NCBI GenBank assembly: GCA_016861105.1
Contig: BOKS01000003.1
Coordinates: 62,001-126,000, forward strand
Direction: 5' to 3'
DNA length: 64,000 bases
Source: Betaproteobacteria bacterium
Lineage (GTDB): Bacteria; Pseudomonadota; Gammaproteobacteria; Burkholderiales; Casimicrobiaceae
Part shown: piece by piece, positions 20,722 to 29,874 of the stretch
Numbering within the stretch: position 1 is the stretch's first letter
Layout of the letters: each line of letters opens with the position of its first letter
Program-made: the position numbers and the translations under genes
Notes under the pieces: generated by a model
What the model was told of the DNA's origin: nothing
What the model saw: the letters and a program-made list of their open reading frames with translations, nothing else
The model's database searches: none

Positions 20722-20820
20722 AGTCGCGACGGGCCGCCCCTAGCGACTGACCCGCCCCCCGGGGGGCAGCGAGCGCAGCGAGCGTGGGGGGACGTTCCAT
20801 CCTAGTCGCGACGGGCCGCC
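20722..20820. repeat. Intergenic repeat element with flanking 17-bp direct repeats
   Basis: The sequence AGTCGCGACGGGCCGCC occurs at 20722-20738 and again at 20804-20820. With the preceding TCCATC, and allowing a two-base gap, the match is about 23 bases. Between the copies is the palindrome GCCCCCC/GGGGGGC and the phrase GCAGCGAGCGCAGCGAGCG. This core resembles a dispersed intergenic repeat that I recall from Burkholderiales genomes; the resemblance is from memory, not from a search. Confidence 0.7.
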
Positions 20821-20877
20821 GCGGCCGATCGATCCGCTTCCCGCGGGAGGCGCTGCAATGCGGCCGGGCGCTGCAAG

Positions 20878-21741
20878 TCAAGCCTTCCGGTCCTCGCGCA
20901 GCGACTCGGGCACCCACGCGGGCGAGCGCCGCGTCAGGAAAGCGGCCACCCCCTCGCGCCCCTCGTCGCTCGCGCGCACCGTGGCGATGCGCTCGGCGGT
21001 GTCCGCGATCACGCGCTCGTCGATCGGCCGGTGGGCGACGGCGCGCACGAGCGCCTTCGACGCGGCCTGCGCGTGCGGTCCGGCCACGAGCAGCGCGCCG
21101 AGCACCGCGTTGACGCGCTCGTCGAGATCCGCGACCGACGCGGCGAGGTCGTGCACGAGCCCGGTCCGGTACGCCTCGGCGGCGTCGAAGCGCTCGCCGG
21201 TCAGCATGTAGCGGCGCGCCGCGCGCGCCCCCATGGCCTCGATCACGTACGGCCCGATGGTCGCGGCGACGAGGCCGAGCCGGGCCTCGGACAGGGCGAA
21301 CGTCGCCTCCTGCGCGGCCACCGCGATGTCGCAGCACGCGACGAGTCCGACGCCGCCGCCGTAGGCCGGCCCGTGCACGCGGGCGATGGTGGGCTTCGAC
21401 AGCCTCGCCAGCGTCTGCATCAGTCGCGCGAGCCGCCCGGCGTCCTCCACGTTCTGCGCGTAGTCGAAACCCGCCATCCGGCGCATCCACTCGAGGTCGG
21501 CGCCCGCGCAGAACGCCGCGCCCGCGCCGAGCAGCACGACGGCCCGCACGCGCGGCGTCGCATCCAGCACCTCGAGCGCCTGCGTGAGATCGGCGATCAT
21601 CTGCTCGTCGAACGCGTTGCGCACGTCCGGGCGGTTCAGCGTCAGCAGCGCGACGCCGTTGCGCTCGTCGACGGCGACCGTGTGCAGCGACGGCATCTCG
21701 GGGAGCGTCGGGGCGGGGGCGGTGGTCTTCTTCCTGGCCAT
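20878..21741 (-). CDS. liuC: Methylglutaconyl-CoA hydratase (enoyl-CoA hydratase family)
   Basis: A 287-residue crotonase-fold protein. It has the oxyanion-hole segments AAFCAGADLEWM and HGPAYGGGVGLV and the ALSEARLGLVAATIGPYV block with the catalytic glutamate. In the pathway it hydrates 3-methylglutaconyl-CoA to HMG-CoA. Position between liuB (17 bases upstream) and the DUF4126/liuD genes decides the substrate assignment, since the fold alone is not specific. ATG 21741 gives a short lysine-rich extension; an internal ATG at MPSLHTV is an alternative start. Confidence 0.9.
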   Translation of the reverse strand: MARKKTTAPAPTLPEMPSLHTVAVDERNGVALLTLNRPDVRNAFDEQMIADLTQALEVLDATPRVRAVVLLGAGAAFCAGADLEWMRRMAGFDYAQNVEDAGRLARLMQTLARLSKPTIARVHGPAYGGGVGLVACCDIAVAAQEATFALSEARLGLVAATIGPYVIEAMGARAARRYMLTGERFDAAEAYRTGLVHDLAASVADLDERVNAVLGALLVAGPHAQAASKALVRAVAHRPIDERVIADTAERIATVRASDEGREGVAAFLTRRSPAWVPESLREDRKA

Positions 21742-21758
21742 GGCTTCGCTGGGTGCGG

Positions 21759-23366
21759 CTACATGCGGAACACGCCGAACGTCGTCGGCTCGGGCGCGCG
21801 GTTGCGGGCGGCGGACAGCGCGAGCGCGAGCACGCGCCGCGTGTCGGCGGGGTCGATCACGCCGTCGTCCCACAGGCGCGCGCTGGCGTAGTACGGATGG
21901 CCCTCGCGCTCGTACTGGGCGCGGATCGGCGCCCTGAACTCGGCCTCCTGCTCCGCGCTCCACGCGCCGCCCTTCGCCTCGATGATGTCGCGGCGGACGG
22001 TCGCGAGCACGGTGGCCGCCTGCTCCCCGCCCATCACGGAGATGCGCGCGTTGGGCCACATCCACAGGAAGCGCGGGCCGAATGCGCGGCCGCACATGCC
22101 GTAGTTGCCGGCGCCGTAGCTGCCGCCGATGATGAACGTGTACTTGGGCACCTTCGCGCAGGACACGGCGGTCACCATCTTCGCGCCGTCCTTCGCGATG
22201 CCGCCCGCCTCGTACTTCTCGCCCACCATGAAGCCGGTGACGTTCTGGAGGAACACGAGCGGCGTGCCGCGCTGGGCGCACAGCTCGATGAAGTGCGCGC
22301 CCTTCTGTGCCGACTCCCCGTAGAGCACGCCGTTGTTGGCGACGATGCCCACCGGGTAGCCGTGGACGTGCGCGAACCCGGTGACCAGCGTCGTGCCGTA
22401 GCGCGCCTTGAACTCGTCGAGTTCGCTGTCGTCGACGACGCGCGCGATCACCTCGCGGACGTCGTAGGGCTTGCGGATGTCCGCGTTGATGACGCCGTGG
22501 AGCTCCTCCGGCGGGTAGCGCGGCGGGCGCGGCGCGCGGACCTCGAGCGCCGCGCCCTTGGGCCGGTTGAGGTTCGCCACGATGCGGCGCGCGATCGCGA
22601 GCGCGTGGTGGTCGTCGTGCGCGTAGTGGTCGGCGACGCCGGAGACGCGCGTGTGCACGTCCGCGCCGCCGAGCGCCTCGGCGGACACGATCTCGCCGGT
22701 CGCCGCCTTCACCAGCGGCGGGCCGGCGAGGAAGATCGTGCCCTGGTCGCGCACGATGACCGACTCGTCGCACATGGCCGGCACGTACGCGCCGCCGGCG
22801 GTGCACGACCCCATGACCACCGCGATCTGCGGGATGCGCTCGGCGGACATCGTCGCCTGGTTGTAGAAGATGCGGCCGAAGTGGTCGCGGTCGGGGAACA
22901 CGTCGACCTGGTTGGGCAGGTTCGCGCCGCCCGAATCGACCAGGTAGATGCACGGCAGGCCGTTCTCGCGCGCGACGTCCTGCGCGCGGATGTGCTTCTT
23001 CACCGTCATCGGGTAGTAGGTCCCGCCCTTGACCGTGGCGTCGTTGCAGACGACCACGCACTCGCGCCCGGACACGCGCCCGATGCCGGTCACGATGCCG
23101 GCGGACGCGACGTTGTCGCCGTACATGTCCCAGGCCGCCAGCGGCGAGAGCTCCAGGAACGGGCTTCCCGGGTCGAGCAGCGTGCGGACGCGCTCGCGCG
23201 GCAGCAGCTTGTTGCGCGCGACGTGCTTCGCGCGCGCGGCCTCGCCGCCGCCGAGCTCCACCGCCGCGAGCTTCGCGCGCAGGTCGGCGACGAGCGCGGA
23301 CATCGCCTCGCGGTTCGCGGCGAACGTGGCGTCGCGCGGGTCGAGCGCGGAGTCGATGACCGTCAT
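21759..23366 (-). CDS. liuB: Methylcrotonyl-CoA carboxylase, carboxyltransferase beta subunit
   Basis: A 535-residue carboxyltransferase with the two crotonase-like halves of the AccD/PccB/MccB family. Characteristic MCC stretches are [68 protein letters not shown] and [20 protein letters not shown]. Length and motif set fit the MCC beta chain rather than propionyl-CoA carboxylase. It partners LiuD, encoded 1.7 kb downstream on the same strand. It starts 16 bases after the GST stop. Confidence 0.95.
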   Translation of the reverse strand: MTVIDSALDPRDATFAANREAMSALVADLRAKLAAVELGGGEAARAKHVARNKLLPRERVRTLLDPGSPFLELSPLAAWDMYGDNVASAGIVTGIGRVSGRECVVVCNDATVKGGTYYPMTVKKHIRAQDVARENGLPCIYLVDSGGANLPNQVDVFPDRDHFGRIFYNQATMSAERIPQIAVVMGSCTAGGAYVPAMCDESVIVRDQGTIFLAGPPLVKAATGEIVSAEALGGADVHTRVSGVADHYAHDDHHALAIARRIVANLNRPKGAALEVRAPRPPRYPPEELHGVINADIRKPYDVREVIARVVDDSELDEFKARYGTTLVTGFAHVHGYPVGIVANNGVLYGESAQKGAHFIELCAQRGTPLVFLQNVTGFMVGEKYEAGGIAKDGAKMVTAVSCAKVPKYTFIIGGSYGAGNYGMCGRAFGPRFLWMWPNARISVMGGEQAATVLATVRRDIIEAKGGAWSAEQEAEFRAPIRAQYEREGHPYYASARLWDDGVIDPADTRRVLALALSAARNRAPEPTTFGVFRM

Positions 23367-23382
23367 GGCGTCGTCGGGGGCA

Positions 23383-24018
23383 TCAGGCGGCGGGCAGCGG
23401 ATGCCCCGGCATCAGGTCGTACGGGGCGCGCCACCGCGGCGTCGCGCGGATCCGCGCGAGCCACGCCGCGATGGCCGGGTGCGAACCGCACCAGTCTACC
23501 CCGAGTTCGTCCTCCCAGAACAGGTAGCCGGCGAGCGACACGTCGGCGATGCCGAGGCGCTCGCCGACGACGAAGTCGCGCGCGGCGAGGTGCGCGTCGA
23601 GCACGTCCCACGCCGCGCGCGCGCGCTTGCCGAACTCCGCGACGACCGCCGGCTCCGGCGACTTCAGGAACGTGCGCTGGAAGCGGTAGGTCGCGGTGTA
23701 GCTGGTCAGCTTGTGGTTGTCCCACAGCAGCCAGCGCAGCACCTCGCGCCGCTCGCGCTCGTCGCGCGGGCCGTACTGCGGGAAGCGCTGCGCCAGGTAG
23801 TCGAGGATGACGCCGGACTGCGTGAGCCGCTCGCCGGCGTGCTCGAGGACCGGGACCTCGCCCATCGCGTTGAGCGCGCGCCAGGCCGGCGTGCGCGTCT
23901 CGCCGCCGAAGTAGTCGACCAAGCGCGGCTGCCAGTCGGCACCGGCCAGCTCGAGCAGCAGCGCCGGCTTGTAGGCGTTGCCCGACTGCGCGAAGCAGTG
24001 CAGCGTGTACTCGCTCAT
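23383..24018 (-). CDS. Glutathione S-transferase family protein
   Basis: A 211-residue two-domain GST. The N-terminal thioredoxin-fold part has [21 protein letters not shown] (Ser or Tyr near the N-terminus as the catalytic residue), [21 protein letters not shown] with the cis-Pro and Glu-Ser glutathione contacts, then an all-helical C-terminal domain with [17 protein letters not shown]. The ribosome site GAGG precedes ATG 24018. The start overlaps the stop of the VOC gene by four bases. The substrate is unknown; being coupled to acyl-CoA genes it may detoxify an electrophilic intermediate (inference). Confidence 0.88.
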   Translation of the reverse strand: MSEYTLHCFAQSGNAYKPALLLELAGADWQPRLVDYFGGETRTPAWRALNAMGEVPVLEHAGERLTQSGVILDYLAQRFPQYGPRDERERREVLRWLLWDNHKLTSYTATYRFQRTFLKSPEPAVVAEFGKRARAAWDVLDAHLAARDFVVGERLGIADVSLAGYLFWEDELGVDWCGSHPAIAAWLARIRATPRWRAPYDLMPGHPLPAA

Positions 24019-24422
24019 GGTTCCCTCTCGCGCGCCGGCCGCGCGGGCGACGGCGCGGCGGGCGACCACAACTCGACCAGCCGTCCCGCCGGGTCGCGCA
24101 GCTGCGCGACGCGCAGGTGCCACGCCGGCTGGTCGTGCGGCGGGCGCAGCAGCATGACACCCTTGCCGGCGAGCCGCGCCGCCTCGGCGTCGACGCTGGC
24201 GACGCGCAGGCAGAGCACCACGCCGCCCTGGCCGCGGACCGGGGCGTCGCCGACGACCGCCGCCATCAGGTCGCGGCGGTAGAGCGCGAGGCGCACGGCG
24301 CCCGCGTCGAACTCGACGTACACGCCCGGCACGTCGACGACGACCCGCAGCCCGAGGACGTCCCGGTAGAACGCGACGTCCGCCGCCAGGTCGTCGGCCA
24401 GCAGCCGCACGTGGGTCAGCAT
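24015..24422 (-). CDS. VOC (glyoxalase/bleomycin resistance/dioxygenase) superfamily protein
   Basis: A 135-residue single VOC unit: [28 protein letters not shown] at the N-terminus and LRDPAGRLVELWSP near the C-terminus, the last giving the usual metal-binding Glu. The metal-binding His would be in LTHVRLL. The family covers glyoxalases, epimerases and dioxygenases, so the reaction is open. The protein overlaps the MaoC-like gene by seven bases and the GST gene by four. A methylmalonyl-CoA epimerase role would fit acyl-CoA metabolism, but the motifs seen are not specific. Confidence 0.8.
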   Translation of the reverse strand: MLTHVRLLADDLAADVAFYRDVLGLRVVVDVPGVYVEFDAGAVRLALYRRDLMAAVVGDAPVRGQGGVVLCLRVASVDAEAARLAGKGVMLLRPPHDQPAWHLRVAQLRDPAGRLVELWSPAAPSPARPAREREP

Positions 24423-24883
24423 GGGTGCGCGCCGTCGTGGCGGGGCCGCAGCAGCAGCGTGCCGTGCGCCGCGACGTAGACGACGCCGTCGTCGTCGATC
24501 GCCCGGCCGTCCAGCGTCACGACGTCGCCCGAAAGCGAGTCCTTGCGCTCGACCGCCGTCACGTCCCACTGCATGTCCAGCGCGGCGCCGGCGGGCACCG
24601 CGCGCACGAAGCGGAACGTGAAGCCCAGGCCGAGCGGCTGGCAGGTCTTCGCGTAGTGGGTGGCGGTCAGCGCCATCAGCCGCGACGTCACGTGCGGGCC
24701 GCAGGCGATCAGCGTGCGGAACGGGCTCGCCGCGGCGTAGGCGGCGTCGTGGTGCAGCGGGTTGAAGTCGGCGCACAGGCGCGCGAACGCCCGGATCGAC
24801 GCCTCGTCGAACGCGACGCGCTCGGAGAAGCGCTCGCCGACGCTGGCAAGCCGGCAGGTCGCGGGCGCGTGGCTCGCCGTCAC
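24416..24883 (-). CDS. MaoC-like hotdog-fold hydratase/dehydratase
   Basis: A 155-residue hotdog protein. [18 protein letters not shown] (about 33-50) is the hydratase-2 motif with the catalytic Asp and His, followed by [14 protein letters not shown], the strand [15 protein letters not shown], and a C-terminal strand [13 protein letters not shown]-specific enoyl-CoA hydration is the likely chemistry. GTG 24883 overlaps the acyl-CoA dehydrogenase stop (GTGA), so the dehydrogenase product may be its substrate. The end overlaps the VOC gene by seven bases. Confidence 0.85.
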   Translation of the reverse strand: MTASHAPATCRLASVGERFSERVAFDEASIRAFARLCADFNPLHHDAAYAAASPFRTLIACGPHVTSRLMALTATHYAKTCQPLGLGFTFRFVRAVPAGAALDMQWDVTAVERKDSLSGDVVTLDGRAIDDDGVVYVAAHGTLLLRPRHDGAHPC

Positions 24884-26007
24884 AGCGCGCGCCCGATCAC
24901 GAGCCGCTGGATGTCGCTCGTGCCCTCGTAGATCTGGCAGACGCGGACGTCCCGCCAGATGCGCTCGACGGGGAAGTCGGCGACGTAGCCGTAGCCGCCG
25001 TGGATCTGCAGCGCGTCGGAGCACACGCGCTCGGCCATCTCCGAGGCGAAGAGCTTCGCCATCGAGGCCTCGCGCAGGCAGGGCCGGCCGGCGTCGCGCA
25101 ACGCCGCCGCGTGCCAGGCGAGCTGGCGCGCCGCCTCGATCGACGTCGCCATGTCCGCGAGGCGGAAAGCAACGGCCTGGTGCTCGACGATCGGCTTGCC
25201 GAACGCCACGCGCTCGCGCGCGTACGCGAGCGCCGCCTCGTACGCCGCGCGCGCCATCCCGATCGCCTGCGCGGCGATGCCGATGCGTCCCGTCTCGAGG
25301 TTGGCGAGCGCGATGCGGTACCCCGCCCCTTCTGCCCCCAGCCGGTTCTCCGCCGGGACGTCGCAGTCCTCGAGCGCGATCTGCGCCGTGTCCGAGGCGC
25401 GCTGGCCGACCTTGTCCTCGACGCGCGCCACGCGGAAGCCCGGCGTCTTCGTGTCGACGACGAACGCGCTGATGCCCTTCTTGCCCGCGGCGCGGTCGGT
25501 CACCGCGAACACGATCGCGACGTCGGCGTTGCGTCCGGTCGTGATGAACTGCTTGACGCCGTTGAGACGGTAGTGGCCGTCGCGGCGCTCGGCGCGCGTG
25601 GCGATCGCCGCCGCGTCGGAGCCCACGTGAGGCTCGGTGAGGCAGAAGCAGCCGAGCCTGCGGCCGGCCGCGAGCGGCGCCAGCCAGGTCGCCTTCTGCT
25701 CGTCGGTCCCGAAAGCGAGCAGCGGGCCGCACACCACGGAGTTCTGCACCGAGACGACCGTCGACGTCGCGCCGTCCCCCGCCGCGATCTCCTCCAGCGC
25801 GACGGCGAGCGACAGGCAGTCGGCCCCGGCGCCTCCCCACGCCTCGGGGACGGCCATCCCCATCGCGCCCAGCTCGCCCAGCGCCGCGAGCTCCTCGCGC
25901 GGGAAGTGGTGCTCGCGGTCCCAGCGCGCCGCGTGCGGCGCGAGCCGCTCCTGCGCGAACGCGCGCATCGTGTCGCGGATCAGCGTCTTCTCGTCGTCGA
26001 GCAGCAT
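24880..26007 (-). CDS. Acyl-CoA dehydrogenase (short/medium-chain type)
   Basis: A 375-residue FAD flavoprotein that oxidises an acyl-CoA to the 2-enoyl-CoA. The two family signatures are [14 protein letters not shown] (about 130-143) and the C-terminal [16 protein letters not shown]. The catalytic base is Glu361 in [14 protein letters not shown], the usual position in short- and medium-chain enzymes and different from the isovaleryl-CoA dehydrogenase encoded 2 kb upstream. ATG 26007 was chosen at the family start [15 protein letters not shown]. The substrate is unknown; 2-methylbutyryl- or isobutyryl-CoA would suit the setting. Confidence 0.9.
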   Translation of the reverse strand: MLLDDEKTLIRDTMRAFAQERLAPHAARWDREHHFPREELAALGELGAMGMAVPEAWGGAGADCLSLAVALEEIAAGDGATSTVVSVQNSVVCGPLLAFGTDEQKATWLAPLAAGRRLGCFCLTEPHVGSDAAAIATRAERRDGHYRLNGVKQFITTGRNADVAIVFAVTDRAAGKKGISAFVVDTKTPGFRVARVEDKVGQRASDTAQIALEDCDVPAENRLGAEGAGYRIALANLETGRIGIAAQAIGMARAAYEAALAYARERVAFGKPIVEHQAVAFRLADMATSIEAARQLAWHAAALRDAGRPCLREASMAKLFASEMAERVCSDALQIHGGYGYVADFPVERIWRDVRVCQIYEGTSDIQRLVIGRAL

Positions 26008-26135
26008 CGCGTCAAGGCCTCGCGGAGCGCGTCCGCCCAGGCGGACTTCGTCGTTGTACCAGAGACCGCGCGTGCAGGTCCGGCGTCCCTCGACGTCGCG
26101 GCCGGCAACCGCGCGGAGCCCGTCATCGCGCGGCG

Positions 26136-26765
26136 CTAGCGCCGCGCCTCGGCGACCAGCCGCAGCGCCAGCAGTGCGAAGACGCCGGCGAGCAGGCGCC
26201 GCGACCACGCCGTCCATCCGGGCCGCGCGCCGAACCAGCCGCGCACGCTGCCGGCGGCGGCGATCAGCAGGGCGTCGTACGAAGCCACGACGGCGAGCTG
26301 CGTCACGCCGAGCAGCGCGCTCTGCGCGAGCACGCTGCCGTGCGCGGGGTCGACGAACTGCGGGAAGAACGCCAGCTGGAACAGCGCCACCTTGGGGTTG
26401 AGCGTCCCCGTGAGCACGCCGTCGCGGTACAGCGCGGCGACCGGCAGGCGCGCGCGCGCGCGCCCCGCCCCCGCCGGCGGCGGCGCGCGCCACGTCTGCC
26501 ACGCGACGTACAGCAGGTAGGCGGCGCCGGCCCAGCGCACGGCATCGTAGGCGGCCGGCACCGCGGCGAGCACCGCGGACAGCCCGAGCGCCGCCGCCGC
26601 GATATGCAGCGCGAGGCCGCTCGCCGTGCCGGCGAGCGAGACCAGCCCTGCCGCCCGGCCCTGCGCGAGGGTGCGCGACACCAGGTAGACGTGGTTGGGG
26701 CCGGGCGTCATCGCCAGCGCGACGCAGGCGCCGGCGAACAGCAGCAGGGTGTCGAGCGGGATCAC
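26136..26765 (-). CDS. LysE/RhtB-family amino-acid exporter
   Basis: A 209-residue inner-membrane protein with the family start [27 protein letters not shown], the segment [17 protein letters not shown], and [23 protein letters not shown], which is a strong LysE/RhtB signature. Five or six membrane segments are predicted. The start is GTG 26765 (MIPLDTLLL). Members export amino acids or homoserine lactones. Between the thiolase and an acyl-CoA dehydrogenase in a leucine-degradation block, export of a branched-chain amino acid is a reasonable guess. Confidence 0.88.
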   Translation of the reverse strand: MIPLDTLLLFAGACVALAMTPGPNHVYLVSRTLAQGRAAGLVSLAGTASGLALHIAAAALGLSAVLAAVPAAYDAVRWAGAAYLLYVAWQTWRAPPPAGAGRARARLPVAALYRDGVLTGTLNPKVALFQLAFFPQFVDPAHGSVLAQSALLGVTQLAVVASYDALLIAAAGSVRGWFGARPGWTAWSRRLLAGVFALLALRLVAEARR

Positions 26766-26787
26766 GGCATCCGCCGCCGCGCGCGCG

Positions 26788-27972
26788 TCAGGCGAGCTCG
26801 ACGGCCATCGCCGTCGCCTCGCCGCCGCCGATGCACAGGGCCGCCACGCCGCGGCGCAGCCGCCGCTTGCGCAGCGCGCCGAGCAGCGTGACCAGAATGC
26901 GTGCGCCCGACGCGCCGATCGGGTGGCCCAGCGCACAGGCGCCGCCGTGCACGTTGACCCGGTCGTGCGGCAGGTCGTGCTCGCGCATCGCCGCCATCGC
27001 GACCACGGCGAACGCCTCGTTGATCTCCCACAGGTCGACGTCCCGCGCCGACCAGCCGACCTTCTTCAGGACCTTGTCGATGGCGCCGACCGGCGCGGTG
27101 GTGAACCACCCCGGCTCCTGCGCGTGGGTCGCGTGGCCGTGCACCAGCGCGAGCGGCGCGAGGCCCCGGCGCTCGGCCGTCGAGCGGCGCATCAGCACGA
27201 GCGCGGCGGCGCCGTCGGAGATCGAGCTCGAGTTCGCCGCCGTCACCGTGCCGTCCTTGCGGAATGCGGGCTTCAGCGTCGGGATCCTGTCGGGCGACGC
27301 CTTCGCCGGCTGCTCGTCGCGCCCGATCACGACCTCGCCCTTGCGGCCCGCCACCGTGACCGGCGCGATCTCCCAGCCGAACGTGCCGTCCTCGTTCGCC
27401 GTCAGCGCACGGTCGAGCGAGGCGAGCGCGAAGGCGTCCTGCGCCTCGCGCGTGAACGCGTACTTCGCCGCGCAGTCCTCGGCGAACGTGCCCATCAGCC
27501 GGCCCTTGTCGTACGCGTCCTCGAGCCCGTCGAGGAACATGTGGTCCTGCACGACCTGGTGGCCCATGCGGTAGCCGGCGCGCGCCTTCGGCAGCAGGTA
27601 GGGCGCGTTGCTCATCGACTCCATGCCCCCGGCGACCACGACGTCGTTCGTCCCCGCCGCGAGCAGGTCGTGCGCGAGCATCGCCGCCTTCATCGCCGAG
27701 CCGCACATCTTGTTGACCGTCGTGCAGCCGGCGCCGAGCGGCAGCCCGGCCTTGATCGACGCCTGCCGCGCGGGCGCCTGGCCCTGTCCGGCCGGCAGCA
27801 CGTTGCCCATGATGACCTCGTCCACGTCCGCAGCGGCGAGGCCGGCGCGCTCGACCGCGGCGCGGATGGCCACCGCGCCGAGGTCGCTCGCGGCGAGCGA
27901 CGCGAAGTCGCCCTGGAAGCCGGCCATCGGCGTGCGCGCCGCGCCGGCGATGACGATGGGGTCGTTGTGCAT
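26788..27972 (-). CDS. Acetyl-CoA C-acyltransferase (thiolase)
   Basis: A 394-residue thiolase with the nucleophilic Cys90 in TTVNKMCGSAMKA, the NEAFAVVAMAA block, the active-site His in HGGACALGHPIGASGARI, and Cys380 in CIGGGEATAMAVE. The length matches biosynthetic/degradative acetoacetyl-CoA thiolases. It could cleave acetoacetyl-CoA derived from leucine breakdown or condense acetyl-CoA toward PHA. ATG 27972 has GGAG about nine bases upstream; ATG 27987 is possible but lies within the heptamer repeat arm. Confidence 0.93.
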   Translation of the reverse strand: MHNDPIVIAGAARTPMAGFQGDFASLAASDLGAVAIRAAVERAGLAAADVDEVIMGNVLPAGQGQAPARQASIKAGLPLGAGCTTVNKMCGSAMKAAMLAHDLLAAGTNDVVVAGGMESMSNAPYLLPKARAGYRMGHQVVQDHMFLDGLEDAYDKGRLMGTFAEDCAAKYAFTREAQDAFALASLDRALTANEDGTFGWEIAPVTVAGRKGEVVIGRDEQPAKASPDRIPTLKPAFRKDGTVTAANSSSISDGAAALVLMRRSTAERRGLAPLALVHGHATHAQEPGWFTTAPVGAIDKVLKKVGWSARDVDLWEINEAFAVVAMAAMREHDLPHDRVNVHGGACALGHPIGASGARILVTLLGALRKRRLRRGVAALCIGGGEATAMAVELA

Positions 27973-27985
27973 GTCGCTATGCTCC

Positions 27986-28100
27986 ATGCGGGAATGGGGA
28001 ATGGGGAACGGAGAACGGGTGAGGCGAGGATCGAAGTACACGGCCCCAGGCATGGGGGCCCCGCGCACTACATGCCATTCACTGTTCCCGATTCCCGCAT
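27986..28100. repeat. Intergenic heptamer/inverted-repeat element A, G-quadruplex-like
   Basis: On the plus strand the left arm has the heptamers CGGGAAT, GGGGAAT, GGGGAAC, GGAGAAC (27989-28016) followed by GGG. The right arm (28084-28100) reads GTTCCCG ATTCCCG CAT. The outer 10 bases ATGCGGGAAT (27986-27995) are exactly inverted at 28091-28100. Inside is a second hairpin, GGCCCC (28042-28047) / GGGGCC (28055-28060). It lies between liuA and the thiolase gene. The G-runs with three-base spacers fit a quadruplex. Confidence 0.8.
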
Positions 28101-28104
28101 TTCG

Positions 28105-29280
28105 TCACTTCGTTTCGTTGAACAGCTCCCTCCCGATCAGCATCCTGCGGATCTCGGAGGTCCCGGCGCCGATCTCGTAGAGCTTCGCGTCGCGCCAGAT
28201 CCGCCCGGTCGGGTAGTCGTTGATGTAGCCGTTGCCGCCGAGCGCCTGGATCGCCTCCCCGGCAACCCACGTCGCCTTCTCGGCGGCGTACAGGATGGCG
28301 CCGGCGGCGTCCTTGCGCGCGCGCGTGCCCGCGTGCCCGCGGTCGAGCGCCTGCGCCACCGCGTAGACGTACGCGCGGCAGGCGTTGAACGTCGTGTACA
28401 TGTCGGCGAGCTTGCCCTGCATCAGCTGGAACTCGCCGATCGGCTGGCCGAACTGGCTGCGCTCGTGCACGTAGGGCACGACGGCGTCCAGCGCCGCGGC
28501 CATCAGCCCGAGCGGCCCGCCGGCGAGCACGGCGCGCTCGTAGTCGAGGCCGCTCATCAGCACGTTGACGCCGCGCCCCTCCTCGCCGAGGACGTTCTCC
28601 GCCGGCACCTCGCAGTCGACGAACACCAGTTCGCACGTGTTGCTGCCGCGCATGCCCAGCTTGTCGAGCTTGGGCGACGTCGAGAAGCCCTTCATGCCCT
28701 TCTCGACCAGGAAGGCGGTGATGCCGCGCGCGCCGGCCAGCGGGTCGGTCTTCGCGTAGACGACCAGCGTGTCGGCGTCGGGGCCGTTGGTGATCCAGAA
28801 CTTGCTGCCGTTGAGCACGTAGGCGGCGCCGCGCCGCTCGGCGCGCAGCTTCATCGACACGACGTCCGAGCCGGCCCCGGGCTCGCTCATCGCCAGCGCC
28901 CCGACGTGCTCGCCGGACACGAGCCCGGGCAGGTAGCGGCGCTTCTGCGCCTCGCTGCCGTTGCGGCGGATCTGGTTGACGCACAGGTTGGAGTGCGCGC
29001 CGTACGACAGCCCGACGGCCCCCGACGCGCGCGAGATCTCCTCCATCGCGATCACGTGCGCGAGGTAGCCCAGGCCCGAGCCGCCGTACTCGTCCTCGAC
29101 CGTGATGCCGAGCAGGCCGAGGTCGCCCATCTTGCGCCACAGGTCGGGCGGGAACTGGTTGTCGCGGTCGATCGCGGCGGCGCGCGGCGCGATCTCGTCG
29201 CGCGCGAACTCGCGCACCGTGTCGCGCAGCATCACGATCGTCTCGCCGAAGCCGAAGTCGATCGAGGGAAGCTCCGTCAT
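28105..29280 (-). CDS. liuA: Isovaleryl-CoA dehydrogenase
   Basis: A 391-residue acyl-CoA dehydrogenase that oxidises isovaleryl-CoA to 3-methylcrotonyl-CoA, the substrate of LiuBD. It has [18 protein letters not shown] and a C-terminal [19 protein letters not shown]. The decisive point is the catalytic base: Glu248 in [14 protein letters not shown], the position used by isovaleryl-CoA dehydrogenases, while the usual C-terminal Glu site reads [12 protein letters not shown] with Gly-Ala in place of Glu-Gly. It follows the thioesterase gene and is the first pathway enzyme behind the liuR-type operator. Confidence 0.96.
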   Translation of the reverse strand: MTELPSIDFGFGETIVMLRDTVREFARDEIAPRAAAIDRDNQFPPDLWRKMGDLGLLGITVEDEYGGSGLGYLAHVIAMEEISRASGAVGLSYGAHSNLCVNQIRRNGSEAQKRRYLPGLVSGEHVGALAMSEPGAGSDVVSMKLRAERRGAAYVLNGSKFWITNGPDADTLVVYAKTDPLAGARGITAFLVEKGMKGFSTSPKLDKLGMRGSNTCELVFVDCEVPAENVLGEEGRGVNVLMSGLDYERAVLAGGPLGLMAAALDAVVPYVHERSQFGQPIGEFQLMQGKLADMYTTFNACRAYVYAVAQALDRGHAGTRARKDAAGAILYAAEKATWVAGEAIQALGGNGYINDYPTGRIWRDAKLYEIGAGTSEIRRMLIGRELFNETK

Positions 29281-29304
29281 GGTCGTGCCCCGGTAGGGAA
29301 GCGG

Positions 29305-29784
29305 TCAGGCGGCCGGCGCGTCGGCCTTGCCGCGCATCGTCATCAGCGTCTGCTGCATCAGCGCGCACAGCGTGCGCCGGCCGCCGCGCACGGCGTGCAC
29401 CTCGCCGCGGGTGACCGTCAGGGTCCGCCCGCATTTCACCACGAACCCCTCGGCCACGACGCGCTCGCCGTGCGCCGGGGCGAGCAGGTTGAGCTTGAAC
29501 TCCACGGTCAGCACCGAGGCGTCCTCGGGGAACAGCGTGTAGCCGGCGTAGCCGCCCGCCGAGTCCACGATGGCCGCGACCACGCCGGCGTGCACGTAGC
29601 CGTGCTGCTGCGACACCGCCGGCGCGGGGACGAGGTCGATCGCGCAGTAGCCCGGCGCGACGTCCGCGAGCCGGGCGCCCAGGGTCGCCATCGCCCCCTG
29701 CCGGGCGAAACTCGCGCGGACGCGCTCGCGGTAGCGCGCGTACACGGGCTCGAAGGCGGTGCGCGGCGTGTCGCTCATCGGCAT
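29305..29784 (-). CDS. PaaI-type hotdog thioesterase
   Basis: A 159-residue hotdog protein with the thioesterase core QQHGYVHAGVVAAIVDSAGGYAGYT and the strand LTVEFKLNLLAPAHGERVVAEG. Members hydrolyse acyl- or aryl-CoA esters, often to free trapped CoA. It is the first gene after the promoter/operator at 29832-29862 and lies 24 bases before liuA, so it is likely part of the same transcript. ATG 29784 and ATG 29778 are both possible starts. Confidence 0.85.
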   Translation of the reverse strand: MPMSDTPRTAFEPVYARYRERVRASFARQGAMATLGARLADVAPGYCAIDLVPAPAVSQQHGYVHAGVVAAIVDSAGGYAGYTLFPEDASVLTVEFKLNLLAPAHGERVVAEGFVVKCGRTLTVTRGEVHAVRGGRRTLCALMQQTLMTMRGKADAPAA

Positions 29785-29831
29785 GCGGACGGAGCGCGGA
29801 CCGGCGGCTCCGGGGGCGGTTGCGAGGGGCG

Positions 29832-29862
29832 ATTGTGGTTGACGTTTACGTAAACGTCAACC
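29832..29862 (-). promoter_or_regulatory. Promoter overlapping a 26-bp perfect palindrome, probable LiuR operator
   Basis: Positions 29837-29862 form a perfect palindrome with half-site GGTTGACGTTTAC. Read on the minus strand, TTGACG (29860-29855) is a good -35, followed by exactly 17 bases and then CACAAT (29837-29832) as -10. The operator thus fills the spacer, the classic placement for a MerR-family regulator. It stands between the liuR stop and the first structural gene. The half-site resembles the TTTACGTAAA-like LiuR motif known from proteobacteria. Confidence 0.85.
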
Positions 29863-29874
29863 CCGCGGCCGGGA

